A stretch of 64,000 nt of DNA from Elusimicrobiota bacterium (GCA_016180815.1 JACPAN010000005.1:93166-157165), one strand, 5' to 3'. Positions 41,789-49,945 are shown, counted from the stretch's first letter. Translations and numbers: made by a program. The notes: a model not told the origin generated them from the letters alone.

Positions 41789-43162
41789 TTAATCGAAGGT
41801 CAGAGAAAGTGAAGCTTGGGCCCCTTGAACGGATTCCGGTTTGACTCCGGCTGTTTCATAGGCTTGGCCGAAGTTAAATTGAAAAAATTTAACCTGGGCG
41901 CGGAAGCGTTCAGAAAATTCGCTGATGGTCTCCAAGGACCATTCGGAACCCAGGTCTTTGGAAATCTGGGCGCTCTGCGAGGCTCTGAACAGGAGCCGGC
42001 CGATTTCAGCTTGAACGGGGATGCGATAGATTTTATAGGTCTTTGATTTGAAGAATAGCCCGAATGTGGTTACCCCGCTTAAGCCGCTGGGCAGGCCGTT
42101 CCAGGTCGTGGTCGAAGGAAGGGCGTCAAAGGTGGTGGCGCCTAAAAGTCCCCCCTGACCCGTTCTTTTGACTCCGTCAAAACGATTGGCCATGGGCGCG
42201 AAATAGGCCTCATCCTGTTGGGTTTCCGATTTATCCCCGCTGCCTTGAGCATAAATAAACCGGGTATCCAGAGCCCCTAGAAACTCCAATTTGGGCAGCC
42301 TGGCCTTCCACATCCCTTCTAAAGTCAGGGAAGAGGCTTTATTGGTGACTTTTTCCCAAGCCAGGGTTCTGGGCGTAAAATAACTTCCCTCCAGCCAGAC
42401 GACTTCAGAGTGAAAGGAGAAATTGGGCGTTTTTTGATCGTAATGGAGCGTGTAGTAGAGCCTGCGGGAGTTGCCTACGGCGGGGCCGAATTGGCGGTTT
42501 CGCGTAGTGGCATCGAGTTCGGTCATCACGCCTAAATTCCATTTTCCCATCCTTTTAATACCGATGTTGCCATGGCTGAAAAAAACTTTTTCCGTTCCGT
42601 AATTGCTGGTATCCGTGTTCCCGGCCGTGTACTCAAGATCAAGCGGGCCGACATCAGCCAGTTTGGCATGAATACCGAAAATACCCAGGCCGTTATCATC
42701 CAGGAACATGCTTTCACCGGTTCCCATAGGAATGGACCCAGCTTTAAAGGTTAAGGGATTTAACCCCCAGTGGCCTTCAAAACCGAGATAGGCCTGGGAG
42801 ACGAAGAGATCGGACCCTGCCTTGGGGTAACGCGTAGACAACTGGGCCAGGGGTTGGGGAAGCTCGGAAATACCTACCAAAGAGATGTTCTCCATACGGA
42901 AATTAAAGATCCAAGGCTCTTCCATGACCTTTAAGTTGACATGGCCGCGCTGGGCGAAATATCCGTATGAGGCCCGGTTGGTGTTGGTGGAGATTTCGCT
43001 CCAGGTGTAATAAGCGGGTTGAGCGGAAACGGAAACGTCGATCGTGGCTAGGCTTGGGTCCGGAGCCGCGTGGGGCATGACTTCCGGGACTTGGGCCCAT
43101 CCGGCCTGTGTCATTGCGAGGAGCGCCAGCGACGAAGCAATCTTAATCCCACGCTGAAGCAT
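41789..43162 (-). CDS. exported porin-like outer-membrane protein
   Basis: The 457-residue protein has a signal peptide (about residues 1-23, ending AGWAQV), then a long beta-strand-rich region with Gly/aromatic turn motifs and an ending ASLSLTFD typical of barrels. Its composition resembles the porin encoded upstream at 43252-44694, although the sequences do not align obviously. It probably forms a large outer-membrane channel. A leader of about 30 bp A-rich sequence precedes the start codon with no strong Shine-Dalgarno sequence. It lies directly downstream of the terminator of the next porin gene, so it has its own transcript. Confidence 0.7.
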   Translation of the reverse strand: MLQRGIKIASSLALLAMTQAGWAQVPEVMPHAAPDPSLATIDVSVSAQPAYYTWSEISTNTNRASYGYFAQRGHVNLKVMEEPWIFNFRMENISLVGISELPQPLAQLSTRYPKAGSDLFVSQAYLGFEGHWGLNPLTFKAGSIPMGTGESMFLDDNGLGIFGIHAKLADVGPLDLEYTAGNTDTSNYGTEKVFFSHGNIGIKRMGKWNLGVMTELDATTRNRQFGPAVGNSRRLYYTLHYDQKTPNFSFHSEVVWLEGSYFTPRTLAWEKVTNKASSLTLEGMWKARLPKLEFLGALDTRFIYAQGSGDKSETQQDEAYFAPMANRFDGVKRTGQGGLLGATTFDALPSTTTWNGLPSGLSGVTTFGLFFKSKTYKIYRIPVQAEIGRLLFRASQSAQISKDLGSEWSLETISEFSERFRAQVKFFQFNFGQAYETAGVKPESVQGAQASLSLTFD

Positions 43163-43189
43163 TGGTGTATTTTAGCCCAATAATTTCTC

Positions 43190-43224
43190 GTAAAAAACAA
43201 TCCCCCCGCCTTTCGGCGGGGGGA
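43190..43224 (-). terminator. rho-independent terminator of the porin gene at 43252
   Basis: On the minus strand TCCCCCCGCC GAAA GGCGGGGGGA forms a perfect 10-bp G+C-rich hairpin, followed by ATTGTTTTTT. It sits 28 bp beyond the porin stop codon at 43252 and separates it from the porin-like gene downstream. Confidence 0.9.
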
Positions 43225-43251
43225 TGAAAACTCTCTAAACGGTCGGAGAGT

Positions 43252-44694
43252 TTAGAATTTCACCGTTGCGTTGGCGAAGTATTTGGTGATTGTGTCAGCC
43301 ATGGGGCCGTTGGCCAGCAGGGCGGATTTTGCATCCGGATCGAATTGAGCAGCACCTACTTTAAACATGATGTTGTCTGATTTCATGTAGGAAACCGCTA
43401 CGTCAATTTCCGAGCCGATGTCTTTGACAAGGCCGGCCGCGGATTGAGCTGCCGTCAACTTATCAATCTCAGCAGTCAGATAGTCTGCGCTGACGCTGAG
43501 TTTATTGTCCATGACCGGAAGAGTGTAGGCTGCGTTTAGCGCTGTTACGCTAAGACCGCCACCCACTGCAACTGCACCCGCTGTATTGACGCCGCTGTCC
43601 AATCCCTGAAGAACTGGGCTACCACCGACTGAGACAGTGTTGCCCAAGGCGTTGCTTTTACCCAGAATTTCTCCGTAATTTTTTCGAGGAGCTAGTCCGA
43701 AGTAGGTCATGTCGTGGAAGGATTTATCCTGGGTTGCTGTGGAACCATCGTCGCCGCTGGCTTGCGCCAATTCGACGCCGAGTTTGAGCCCGACGTCTTT
43801 GAGGTTGACCATGCCTTTAAGAGCGGTTAAGTCGCCCTTAAAGTCGACTTTTGTCGTGGCTCCGGTATTTTGTTGGCCGCTGTTGGAAGCCCAATCAAGG
43901 CCGAGGCCGAGCATGCCGTCAAGCAGATTAACGCTGGCATTAAGCTCGTAAATACCAAGATTGAGGTTGTCAGCCGTGGTATTGGTGACTTGATCGGTGC
44001 CATGATGCCATGCAGCAGTCAAGGGAACATCAAGCATGTCTTGTCCTGTCACTTCTTTGAGGTTTAAGCCTACTCCGAGTGATCGAACTACTCGACGGTT
44101 GCCGCCACCGGTGTAGTCATTGCCGGCAAGTGTTTTGGTGTCATTCGTGGTTGCATGCAAGTAGTTGACATCCACAGGGCCGACTTTCCGCCACAATTTT
44201 ACAGCGTCCACGCCGGCAACCGTAAGGTTGTCATCATCATAATGGCCTGCAAACAGAACCAAGCTGTCAGCTTTGCCGACATACTGGCGGCCTAACGTTG
44301 CTCCAACCTCAAGGATAACATCATCAATTGTCAGGTTGGCGTTTTCCAGCCTGAAATTAAGAGTTTCTCCATGGGGCGTCTGTGCAGCTTGTCCGAATTG
44401 ACCTGCCGTGCTTGCGCCGTTATTCAAGGGCGTTCGCACAGCTTCCACTTTGACCGAAACCCCATCGGTTAACTCGCCGCCCAATCCGAGCGTGAGTTTA
44501 TGCCGAGTGGAGTTCCTTTGGTCTTCCGTGGCGTTTTTGTCGCTGAAGTCGGTCTCATTGTTGGCTGACTGCGATTTTAGGTCCAATGAGCCATCCAGCT
44601 TGATTTTGCTTAGGTCGAGCTCAAGCGCCCAGGCGTTTTGACCAAGAAGAAGCATGGCCATTAGGACACTTAACGCTCCTTTAGCGTGTCTCAT
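43252..44694 (-). CDS. major porin-like outer-membrane protein
   Basis: The 480-residue protein has a signal peptide (residues 1-23, ending AWALEL) and then beta-barrel sequence with repeated polar/hydrophobic alternation, many Asn/Gly/Asp turns, and a final ATVKF, the classic C-terminal Phe signal for BamA. This looks like an abundant porin: it has a strong promoter, a long structured leader, a strong ribosome binding site (AAGGAGGA) and a dedicated terminator. Porins of similar composition are common in Elusimicrobiota-type genomes; the substrate is unknown. Confidence 0.75.
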   Translation of the reverse strand: MRHAKGALSVLMAMLLLGQNAWALELDLSKIKLDGSLDLKSQSANNETDFSDKNATEDQRNSTRHKLTLGLGGELTDGVSVKVEAVRTPLNNGASTAGQFGQAAQTPHGETLNFRLENANLTIDDVILEVGATLGRQYVGKADSLVLFAGHYDDDNLTVAGVDAVKLWRKVGPVDVNYLHATTNDTKTLAGNDYTGGGNRRVVRSLGVGLNLKEVTGQDMLDVPLTAAWHHGTDQVTNTTADNLNLGIYELNASVNLLDGMLGLGLDWASNSGQQNTGATTKVDFKGDLTALKGMVNLKDVGLKLGVELAQASGDDGSTATQDKSFHDMTYFGLAPRKNYGEILGKSNALGNTVSVGGSPVLQGLDSGVNTAGAVAVGGGLSVTALNAAYTLPVMDNKLSVSADYLTAEIDKLTAAQSAAGLVKDIGSEIDVAVSYMKSDNIMFKVGAAQFDPDAKSALLANGPMADTITKYFANATVKF

Positions 44695-45044
44695 TCGTTT
44701 TCCTCCTTACTTAGTTGGGTCTCTATGCCTCGGTAGGCATAGTTCGGCCTTCCGCCATAAACGGACGCGCCCGCCAAGTGCTCTGTCATCCCCCTCACCC
44801 TGCTTTGCAGGTTGTCTGATGGGATCCAGGGGTGTCGGAGGGGTGGGGCAGCTCGCTCGACAAGGGTTGCCCGCCGTTGGCGGCTGGGCTCCCTGCCTAG
44901 AGCGGAGGCCATGAAATCGCTGCCCTCCAGGGCTTTCGCACCGGGAGGGCAGGCCATGAGTAGGGATCTGTTGATGGGAAAGCAAATAGGAAAGTTGGAA
45001 ATCGTTTTCCGCCCCTCCACTAAGTAGCCTCCCATAGAAATCAG
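44695..45044 (-). other. long structured 5' leader of the porin message, contains REP-like sequence
   Basis: About 340 bases separate the predicted promoter from the porin ATG, and no credible gene is encoded. On the minus strand several stable hairpins are visible. These are a 9-bp stem CTGCCCTCC/GGAGGGCAG (44920-44928 with 44944-44952), an 8-bp tetraloop hairpin CTATGCCT/AGGCATAG (44723-44742) just before the ribosome binding site, and stems at 44799-44811 and 44871-44883. Between them GTCATCCCCC and GGATCCAGGGG resemble the widespread TCATCCCCG...GGATCC repeat family. I could not fit the region to a known riboswitch. Confidence 0.6.
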
Positions 45045-45073
45045 ATTCTTGAAAAAAGCTTAGGGGTTGTCAA
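45045..45073 (-). promoter_or_regulatory. sigma-70-type promoter of the porin gene
   Basis: On the minus strand TTGACA (45073-45068) is a perfect -35, followed after 17 bp by AAGAAT (45050-45045), a four-of-six -10. The start site would be near 45038. Confidence 0.6.
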
Positions 45074-45080
45074 TACCCCC
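45052..45080 (-). terminator. weak terminator after the TPR gene at 45196
   Basis: On the minus strand GGGGTATTGACAACCCC forms a short hairpin followed after five bases by TTTTTT. It overlaps the -35 box of the porin promoter, so termination and initiation signals are interleaved. The stem is short and the call is tentative. Confidence 0.35.
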
Positions 45081-45195
45081 ATCTCCCTATTGGGATTCCA
45101 AGTTTTATTACTTAGTGCCAGATTGAATTAAATAGTTCCGATATTCGGATAGATAAAGCTTATCAGCGTTATAAAGAGTCGGGTATTTGGTCCGA

Positions 45196-45807
45196 TCAGG
45201 GACGAACGAGGCGCAATCGGGTCTCTGCTCGATGGGCCCAAACCGTTTCCGGATAAAGCACTCTTAGGCGTTCCAGTTGTTCTTTAGCCTTAGGAAAGTT
45301 CCCCCCCATCTCATAGACCCTGGCCAGGCTTTCATAGGCTTGCGGAGCGGAAAAGTGGTCCGGATAGAGGGAAAGAAAACTTTCCAAATGTTGGCGGGCC
45401 TCATCGATTTTGCCGACGGCCTCGCAAGCCCGGGCCAATCCTATGGTTGCGATCGGCAGCAGAGGTTTGACCTTCTTACGATTTAATAGGCTCCTGTAGC
45501 GTTCTTCGGCCTGGGCCCATTGGCCTTCCCGGGCATAAAGGGTGGCATTCATTAATAGGCCGAAATCCCCCAATTTACTGTTTAAATGACGGGTTTCGAT
45601 TTCGCCGAAATATTTGTGGGCTTCTTGGGTTTGACCCTGATAAGAGAGGTACTGCCCGCCGGAAAGCAATTGCCATCCTCTGTCCTCGAGCTCTCTGATT
45701 TGAATGATGAAAGCGCCGCCTAAAATAACGGCTAAGACCAGGATGAATGAAACCGTTAAAACAACGCCTTTATGAGCCTTAACCCATTGAATTGCTCTTA
45801 ATGTCAT
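45196..45807 (-). CDS. membrane-anchored TPR protein, YfgM-like
   Basis: The 203-residue protein has an N-terminal membrane helix (residues 16-36, VVLTVSFILVLAVILGGAF) followed by a periplasmic helical domain with TPR-type repeats (AEERYRSLLNRKK, EARQHLESFLSLYPDHFSAPQAYESLARVYEMGGNF). The layout matches the YfgM/TPR_21 class that assists secretion or envelope assembly. An AGGA ribosome binding site lies before the ATG at 45807. The gene lies between tRNA-Arg and the porin promoter. Confidence 0.75.
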   Translation of the reverse strand: MTLRAIQWVKAHKGVVLTVSFILVLAVILGGAFIIQIRELEDRGWQLLSGGQYLSYQGQTQEAHKYFGEIETRHLNSKLGDFGLLMNATLYAREGQWAQAEERYRSLLNRKKVKPLLPIATIGLARACEAVGKIDEARQHLESFLSLYPDHFSAPQAYESLARVYEMGGNFPKAKEQLERLRVLYPETVWAHRAETRLRLVRP

Positions 45808-45843
45808 GGATTTATCCTAACTAATTAATGAAAAGGGACAAAA

Positions 45844-45915
45844 TGCCCCCGGGCGGAATCGAACCACCATCTCCTCCTTAGGACGGAGTAGCTCTATCCA
45901 TTGAGCTACGGGGGC
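45844..45915 (-). tRNA. tRNA-Arg (anticodon CCT)
   Basis: Read on the minus strand, the acceptor stem is GCCCCCG with CGGGGGC, the D-arm is GCTCAATGGATAGAGC, the anticodon loop is GTCCTAA (anticodon CCT, reading AGG), and the T-arm contains GGTTCGATTCC. The discriminator base is A and no CCA is encoded. Confidence 0.93.
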
Positions 45916-45918
45916 GGC

Positions 45919-46473
45919 TTAAAACTGGATCAGGGAGTGTACGGGGTACCGGCTGATTTTAGCCCGGCCGTTTAAAGGCAGCAACTCAACAAGGAAAGAT
46001 ATCGCGGTAATTTCCCCCCCCGCTTTTTCGACAAGCTGGGCCGCGGCCAGGGACGTTCCGCCGGTGGCCAAGACATCGTCGGCGATTAGGACCTTTTTAC
46101 CCGATAGGAAGGCGTCGCGGTGAATTTCGAGCGTATCCTGGCCGTATTCAAGGTCGTACGTGACGCTGACCGTATGATGGGGCAGCTTGCCTTTTTTCCT
46201 CATGGGCACAAATCCGCAGCCTAAGCGGCATGCGATGGCGCTGCCGAAAATAAATCCTCTGGCTTCAATACCGACGACGTAATCCACGCCCGACTTGGCG
46301 TAAGGCTTGGCGAGCAAATCGATGGTTTTTTTAAACAGGCGGGCGTTCCCTAAAAGCGGGGTAATATCCCTAAAAAGAATGCCCGGTTTCGGAAAATCTG
46401 AGATGTTGCGGATGGCCCCGATGAGCGGGGTCAGCCCATCTTGAGTTTTTTGCCTAAGGCTTGGCTTGACCAT
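45919..46473 (-). CDS. apt: adenine phosphoribosyltransferase
   Basis: Apt converts adenine and PRPP to AMP. Seen are FPKPGILFRDITPLL at the N terminus, GIEARGFIFGSAIA, and the PRPP motif VLIADDVLATGGTSLAA near residue 125. The length of 184 residues is typical. The ATG at 46473 has GAGGTG upstream and overlaps the sigma factor gene by 43 bp, an arrangement that couples the two. Function is secure. Confidence 0.94.
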   Translation of the reverse strand: MVKPSLRQKTQDGLTPLIGAIRNISDFPKPGILFRDITPLLGNARLFKKTIDLLAKPYAKSGVDYVVGIEARGFIFGSAIACRLGCGFVPMRKKGKLPHHTVSVTYDLEYGQDTLEIHRDAFLSGKKVLIADDVLATGGTSLAAAQLVEKAGGEITAISFLVELLPLNGRAKISRYPVHSLIQF

Positions 46474-47390
46474 ATCACACCTCGCGTTAAACGTAAAACA
46501 TTTTTTTGTTTCTCGGTGCGGCGCAGCTGCGTGGAAATAACGCCGCTTTCAACCAGGCCCATGCGATGGGCGATCCGGCGCAGGCGCTCCAAGGCCCTCG
46601 TTTCAATTTGGCGGACACGCTCGCGGGAAAGCTTCAACTCCTTGCCCACTTCCTCAAGGGTGTGAACTTCCGCGCCTTTCATGCCGTAACGGAAGGTCAG
46701 CACTTGGCGTTCGCGGTAGGAGAGTTCGTTGAGCGCTTTTTTGATTTCGTCGTTTGTTCTTGAGGCGCCGATCGCGTGATCGGGGGTTCTTTCTTGCGGG
46801 TCTTTGATGACTTCTTCCAACACAAGATTTTCATCGTTGCCGATCGGGCTCTCAAGAGAGCCCATTTCTTTGGCGGCCTCGGCGGCGTTGACGATGCCTT
46901 TGATCTGCCGGGCGGTGAGCCCGGTATTTTTGGCCATTTCCGATACGGACGGATCGCGGCCCAGGCGCCCGTGAAGGCGGTCCCAGGCCTTGAACCATTT
47001 CCTGAGCGCCTCCCAGGCATGCGGCGGGATGCGGATGGTTTTCGACTGCTCCTCGATGGCGCGGCGGATGCTTTGCTCAATCCAATAAGAGGCGTAAGTC
47101 GAGAAGCGGAAGCCCTTGGACGGTTCGAATTTGTCGATGGCATGCATGAGTCCCAAATTTCCCTCTTCGATTAAATCCAGAAAGTCGAGCCCGGCGCGGT
47201 GATATTTTTTGGCGATGGGAATGACCAGCTTGAGATTCGATTCCATAATCGTCTTTTTGGCTTTTTTGTCGCCGCGCTTGGCTTTTACCCAAAGGAGGTG
47301 CATGTCCTCGCGGGTGAATTCCTTGAGGCGTTGAATCCCTTTGAAATACTGCTTCGTTAAATCGAAATTCGTTCCCTGACTTTCAGCCAT
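46431..47390 (-). CDS. sigma-70 family RNA polymerase sigma factor (group 2-like)
   Basis: The 319-residue protein has regions 2 to 4 but no region 1.1. Region 2 shows ESNLKLVIPIAKKYHRAGLDFLDLIEEGNLGLMHAIDKFEP and FRFSTYASYWIEQSIRRAI, split here into DLIEEGNLGLMHAIDKFE and FSTYASYWIEQSIRRAI. Region 3 follows, and region 4 has YRERQVLTFRYGM and LEEVGKELKLSRERVRQIE. The 2.4 and 4.2 promoter-reading helices closely match primary sigma factors, so it reads similar promoters. The small size suggests an RpoS/SigA-like alternative form, although it could be the primary factor of the lineage. A basic tail of about 30 residues follows region 4. Confidence 0.88.
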   Translation of the reverse strand: MAESQGTNFDLTKQYFKGIQRLKEFTREDMHLLWVKAKRGDKKAKKTIMESNLKLVIPIAKKYHRAGLDFLDLIEEGNLGLMHAIDKFEPSKGFRFSTYASYWIEQSIRRAIEEQSKTIRIPPHAWEALRKWFKAWDRLHGRLGRDPSVSEMAKNTGLTARQIKGIVNAAEAAKEMGSLESPIGNDENLVLEEVIKDPQERTPDHAIGASRTNDEIKKALNELSYRERQVLTFRYGMKGAEVHTLEEVGKELKLSRERVRQIETRALERLRRIAHRMGLVESGVISTQLRRTEKQKNVLRLTRGVIWSSQALGKKLKMG

Positions 47391-47391
47391 A

Positions 47392-47670
47392 TTAATAGGT
47401 TATTTCGAAAGTCTGGAATTCTCCCGCGTAGGGTTGCCACTCGATTTCAACGGCGTCGACTTTAGCCCAGGGGTGTTTTTGCTTTAAGGAAGCGATGAGG
47501 CGTTCGATGTCGCTCTCGTCGCCTTCGACGGCCAATTCGACGGAGCCGTCCGGCTGGTTTTTGACCCAGCCCTGCAGATTTGATTGTTTGGCCATTTTTT
47601 GGGCGAAATAGCGGTAGCCGATGCCTTGAACGACCCCACGCACGATCAAGCGCGCTCTTTTTTCCGCCAT
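47392..47670 (-). CDS. acyP: acylphosphatase
   Basis: This is a 92-residue acylphosphatase with the family signature RLIVRGVVQGIGYRYFAQ (catalytic Arg in GxGYR, the phosphate loop) and GWVKNQPDGSVELAVEG with the catalytic Asn. It hydrolyses carboxyl-phosphate bonds. The start at 47670 has GAAGGG directly upstream; a longer frame begins with a GTG at 47685. It lies 1 bp before the sigma factor gene on the same strand. Confidence 0.92.
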   Translation of the reverse strand: MAEKRARLIVRGVVQGIGYRYFAQKMAKQSNLQGWVKNQPDGSVELAVEGDESDIERLIASLKQKHPWAKVDAVEIEWQPYAGEFQTFEITY

Positions 47671-47829
47671 CCCTTCGCCTTTCACAATGTTATGGATTCA
47701 ATAAAATTTTGAGGATTCGCGGGCGCTTCATTGCAAAGCATCATGACATTATAAAGGTAATAAAAGAAGGATTACGCCGCAGTTTTTCAAGACTTGGGGA
47801 CCTTGGTATACTGAGGGTCGTCGTTTTAA

Positions 47830-47901
47830 CGGGGGTTGGCGTAGTGGTAGCGCGCTCGCTTGGGGTGCGAGAGGTCGTGGGTTCAATTCCCACACCCCCG
47901 A
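47830..47901 (+). tRNA. tRNA-Pro (anticodon GGG)
   Basis: The acceptor stem is CGGGGGT with ACCCCCG, the D-arm contains GTAGTGGTAGC, the anticodon arm is CTCGC TTGGGGT GCGAG (anticodon GGG, reading CCC and CCU), and the T-arm contains GGGTTCAATTCCC. The discriminator base is A and no CCA is encoded. Confidence 0.95.
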
Positions 47902-47910
47902 AATTTCAAG

Positions 47911-49041
47911 ATGGCCATGCCTAAGAAAAAAATTCTCCTGCTTTATGCCGCTCCGGATTCCGGGCATGCTCAAGCAGCCCATGCCGTGGTGGAGGCCATC
48001 AAGCGTCATAGCGATTGGGACGCGGCGGAAGACAATGTTATCCGTTATTTTCCCCATTTGGGCGGACTGTTTCTCAAGCTTTATCATTGGATGATCGCGA
48101 ACCATTCCGGAGTTTGGGGGCGAATGCATGATAATCCGGAATTGTATCCGTTGGTTCGCCAGGCCGAAGGCCTGCTTTATGATCAGGACATCTTCAAGCT
48201 TCGGCAAATGCTGGAGCGCCACCGGCCTGATGCGGTGATTTCAACGCATGCCTTGCCCATACGCATATTAGCCGGCGCTAAATCCAGAGGCCGTCTTGAT
48301 ACGCCGTTGTTCGGGGTCACCACCGATTTTTGGGCCCATCGCTATTGGGCCTCCGTTTCCGTGGACCGTTATTTCGCTTCCAGCAAGCAGGCGGCCGACG
48401 ATCTGGCGCGCCATGGCGTTGACGCCGGCCGTATCGAGACAACCGGGATTCCGCTCAGAGGCCAATTCTTGCGCCCCCCGGCTAAGGCGGCGGCCTGCCG
48501 GCGCTTGAAACTTGACCCGAAAAAACCATCGGTCATGGTCATGGGCGGGAGCCTGGGGCTGCTGCCTTTCGATGAGCTCTTGAGTGCTGCTCAGAGCAAA
48601 GGCTCCCCTTCTTCCTGGCAATGGTTGTTTGTGCTTGGAGGCAATGAGGAGGCCCTGCGGCGCGTCAAAAGCTTGAGGAAGCCGGAACATGCCGGGCGCA
48701 TCCGGATCTATGGTTTTGAAGACAATATCGTTTCCTTGATGTCCGCCGCTGATTGCCTGATCACCAAAGGCGGGGCTCTGACCGCGGCCGAAGCTTTGGC
48801 CGTCAATTGCCCGCTTATTATTCACCGTCCTATCCCCGGGCAGGAAGAGGGCAATGCCCGCTTGTTGGTCAAAGCCGGCGCCGCGCTTAGGGAGGATCAA
48901 TTGGACGGAGTCCTTCGTTCGGCCGCTCTTTTGTTTCGTTCGCCTTCGCGATTGGCTAACATGCGCGAGGCCGCTCGGAAAATCGCCCGGCCTCAAGCCG
49001 CCCTTGATATCGTCAAAGCCTTAAAGGAGTCGCTTCGATGA
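47911..49041 (+). CDS. MGDG synthase-like glycosyltransferase (GT28/MurG type)
   Basis: The protein resembles monogalactosyldiacylglycerol synthase/processive diacylglycerol glucosyltransferase. The N-terminal domain shows LLLYAAPDSGHAQAAHAV (glycine-rich GHxQA motif), and HPDAVISTHALP-like HRPDAVISTHALPIRIL and GVTTDFWAHRYWA follow. The C-terminal domain carries VMVMGGSLG and the sugar-nucleotide motif ITKGGALTAAEALAVNCPLI near residue 285. It likely makes glycolipids at the inner membrane. The ATG at 47911 (or 47917) follows tRNA-Pro by 9 bp; an upstream ATG lies inside the tRNA gene and is not credible. Confidence 0.85.
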   Translation: MAMPKKKILLLYAAPDSGHAQAAHAVVEAIKRHSDWDAAEDNVIRYFPHLGGLFLKLYHWMIANHSGVWGRMHDNPELYPLVRQAEGLLYDQDIFKLRQMLERHRPDAVISTHALPIRILAGAKSRGRLDTPLFGVTTDFWAHRYWASVSVDRYFASSKQAADDLARHGVDAGRIETTGIPLRGQFLRPPAKAAACRRLKLDPKKPSVMVMGGSLGLLPFDELLSAAQSKGSPSSWQWLFVLGGNEEALRRVKSLRKPEHAGRIRIYGFEDNIVSLMSAADCLITKGGALTAAEALAVNCPLIIHRPIPGQEEGNARLLVKAGAALREDQLDGVLRSAALLFRSPSRLANMREAARKIARPQAALDIVKALKESLR

Positions 49042-49685
49042 TCGCGGAAATGACGCAGTGGATTTTGGAGCTTTTGCGCACGCACGGATCCGTGAGCGTG
49101 TTTATCGGCGTGATCATCGAATCAGTGATCGTGCCCATCCCTTCGCCTCTTATTATCATGGGCGCGGGCGCCATTTTAATCGCGCCGGACATTGGTTGGG
49201 GCGCAGCCTCGTTTGATATTTTAAAGTTGATCGTTTTCCCCGCCACCGTGGCTTCGACGCTGGGCGCTTATATCGGCTACGGCATCGGTTTCTGGGGCGG
49301 CAAACCCATGATCGAGAAACTGGAAAAATTTTTGGGATTCGGCTGGCAGGATGTGATGAATATGGAACGCCGTTTCCAGGGCCGGCGCATGGGCTGGACG
49401 ATTTTTCTTTTGCGCGCGCTGCCCATCGTGCCGTTGTCGCTGATTTCAGCGGCCGCGGGCGTGATCCGCCTCCCGGTTTGGGCCTTTACCTGGTGGACTT
49501 TTTTGGGCTCGGTGCCCCGCTGCCTGTTTTTAGGCTATCTCGGCTGGATTCTCCATGACGCCTACTATGCCATGGCTAATAAACTTAATTTTGTGGAGAG
49601 TTTGGTTTCCGTAGGCATTGTGGCCGGCGCCGGGCTGTTGGTTCTTTGGCTGCGCTTCAGGATGAGCGGCCCCAAAAAAACCTGA
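49038..49685 (+). CDS. DedA family membrane protein
   Basis: The 215-residue protein has four to five membrane helices and the DedA/SNARE-associated (VTT) features. These are ESVIVPIPSPLIIMGAGAILI early, GAYIGYGIGFWGGKP, and the reentrant F-helix R..P-type motif FLLRALPIVPLSLISAAAGVIRLPVWAF, which can be read as LLRALPIVPLSLISAAAG. DedA proteins transport or flip lipid-linked substrates at the inner membrane. The start overlaps the glycosyltransferase stop by 4 bp (ATGA), so the lipid glycosylation enzyme and this transporter-like protein are coupled. Confidence 0.88.
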   Translation: MIAEMTQWILELLRTHGSVSVFIGVIIESVIVPIPSPLIIMGAGAILIAPDIGWGAASFDILKLIVFPATVASTLGAYIGYGIGFWGGKPMIEKLEKFLGFGWQDVMNMERRFQGRRMGWTIFLLRALPIVPLSLISAAAGVIRLPVWAFTWWTFLGSVPRCLFLGYLGWILHDAYYAMANKLNFVESLVSVGIVAGAGLLVLWLRFRMSGPKKT

Positions 49686-49690
49686 TTGCT

Positions 49691-49797
49691 CCGCACATAA
49701 CTTGGACCCGAGGAGGATCGAACTCCCGGCCTCTTCCTTGCGAAGGAAGCGCTCTCCCAGCTGAGCTACGGGCCCAAAAAGTCCAAGTTATGTGCGG
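49691..49797. repeat. perfect 17-bp inverted repeat enclosing tRNA-Ala
   Basis: CCGCACATAACTTGGAC (49691-49707) is exactly complementary, read inverted, to GTCCAAGTTATGTGCGG (49781-49797). The arms flank tRNA-Ala, and the left arm overlaps its 3' end by four bases plus the discriminator. In the precursor the leader could pair with the trailer and compete with the acceptor stem. Confidence 0.8.
49703..49775 (-). tRNA. tRNA-Ala (anticodon CGC)
   Basis: Read on the minus strand, the acceptor stem is GGGCCCG with CGGGTCC (one G-U pair), the D-arm is GCTCAGCTGGGAGAGC, the anticodon loop is TTCGCAA (anticodon CGC, reading GCG), and the T-arm contains GAGTTCGATCCTC. The discriminator base is A and no CCA is encoded. 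It lies 27 bp downstream of tRNA-Pro(CGG) on the same strand. Confidence 0.94.
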
Positions 49798-49802
49798 AAA
49801 TT

Positions 49803-49875
<73 letters not shown>

Positions 49876-49945
49876 ATTCCCCGAAACTCCATTGGCGAGA
49901 TTGATTCTATCAAGTCCTGTCTCACTTGAGTAAAATAGGGATTCC

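Noticed and set aside
44691..45035. 114-codon minus-strand frame in the porin leader
   Set aside because: Reads through REP-like and hairpin sequence (with PWIPSDNLQSRVRG, typical of translated repeats) and lies in the predicted leader.
44695..45044. Known c-di-GMP-I or cobalamin riboswitch in the porin leader
   Set aside because: The conserved CGCAAAGCC core of c-di-GMP-I and the B12 box are absent by eye; left as unidentified structure.
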